From Girardinichthys multiradiatus (taxonomy: Eukaryota; Chordata; Actinopteri; Cyprinodontiformes; Goodeidae): a DNA stretch of 64,000 nucleotides. The stretch covers positions 1,612,001 through 1,676,000 of the forward strand of contig NC_061804.1 of assembly GCF_021462225.1 (NCBI RefSeq). The letters run 5' to 3'. Position 1 is the stretch's first letter. Each line of letters opens with the position of its first letter. Below are positions 63,871-64,000 of this stretch, in pieces. The notes below the pieces were generated by a model. The model was not told where the DNA came from. It did not search any database and saw only the letters and a program-made list of their open reading frames with translations. The translations under genes were made by a program, and so were the position numbers.

Positions 63871-64000
63871 CCTCTGAATTCACCTGAGAAATGATGTCAG
63901 AGGTCAGATGTCTGCAGATGAAGGAGGACGTTGAAGCAGAGTCTATTGCTTCGCTGTTCAGAACATCTGATGGGAAAAGATCTCCACAGAAAAGGTTGTT

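Overview
The window is vertebrate DNA from a ray-finned fish, very probably a teleost. The evidence is spliced genes with GT/AG introns, fish-type Tc1, L1 and L2 transposons, tRNA-like SINEs, and a rhog-pgap2 neighbourhood that matches the RHOG/PGAP2 neighbourhood of other vertebrates. I cannot name the species. Transposon remnants of many ages occupy much of the window.

Layout. 1-3.9 kb: no recognisable gene, one SINE. 3.9-8.56 kb: one 4.6-kb minisatellite (22-bp unit, about 210 copies) with higher-order structure. 9.2-11.9 kb: a complete rhog-like Rho GTPase (+). 13.4-19.6 kb: Tc1 remnants, a Tc1 copy split by a 2.2-kb insert, a second SINE. 20.4-24.7 kb: a complete five-exon pgap2 (-), its introns full of old Tc1/hAT debris. 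26.1-28.7 kb: an AT-rich, intron-rich unrecognised gene (+) whose last exon resembles the region N-terminal to the family-B polymerase of Polinton/adintovirus-type elements. Its exon phases allow two alternative C-termini. 33-35.2 kb: repeats and a candidate 5' exon.

36.0-58.8 kb: one 514-aa gene (+) reconstructed from six coding exons. A roughly 325-residue domain of unknown function is fused to a GIMAP/AIG1-type GTPase domain whose nucleotide-binding motifs are degenerate. Its last intron is 19.8 kb. It holds an L1 with an 11-bp target-site duplication, itself carrying a Tc1 and an L2, plus a second near-identical Tc1, a retroviral integrase remnant, a further Tc1 and LINE fragments. 61.6-63.2 kb: the first coding exon of a tandem paralogue, broken by a 1.1-kb foldback element with a 6-bp target duplication. 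Its 3' part is almost identical to the first copy while its 5' part is clearly diverged, which suggests gene conversion. A solo LTR lies between the two copies and a decayed THAP-domain fragment closes the window.

Exon coordinates come from reading splice sites and frames directly. No database search or expression data was available, so family names rest on motif recognition and functions are inferred.
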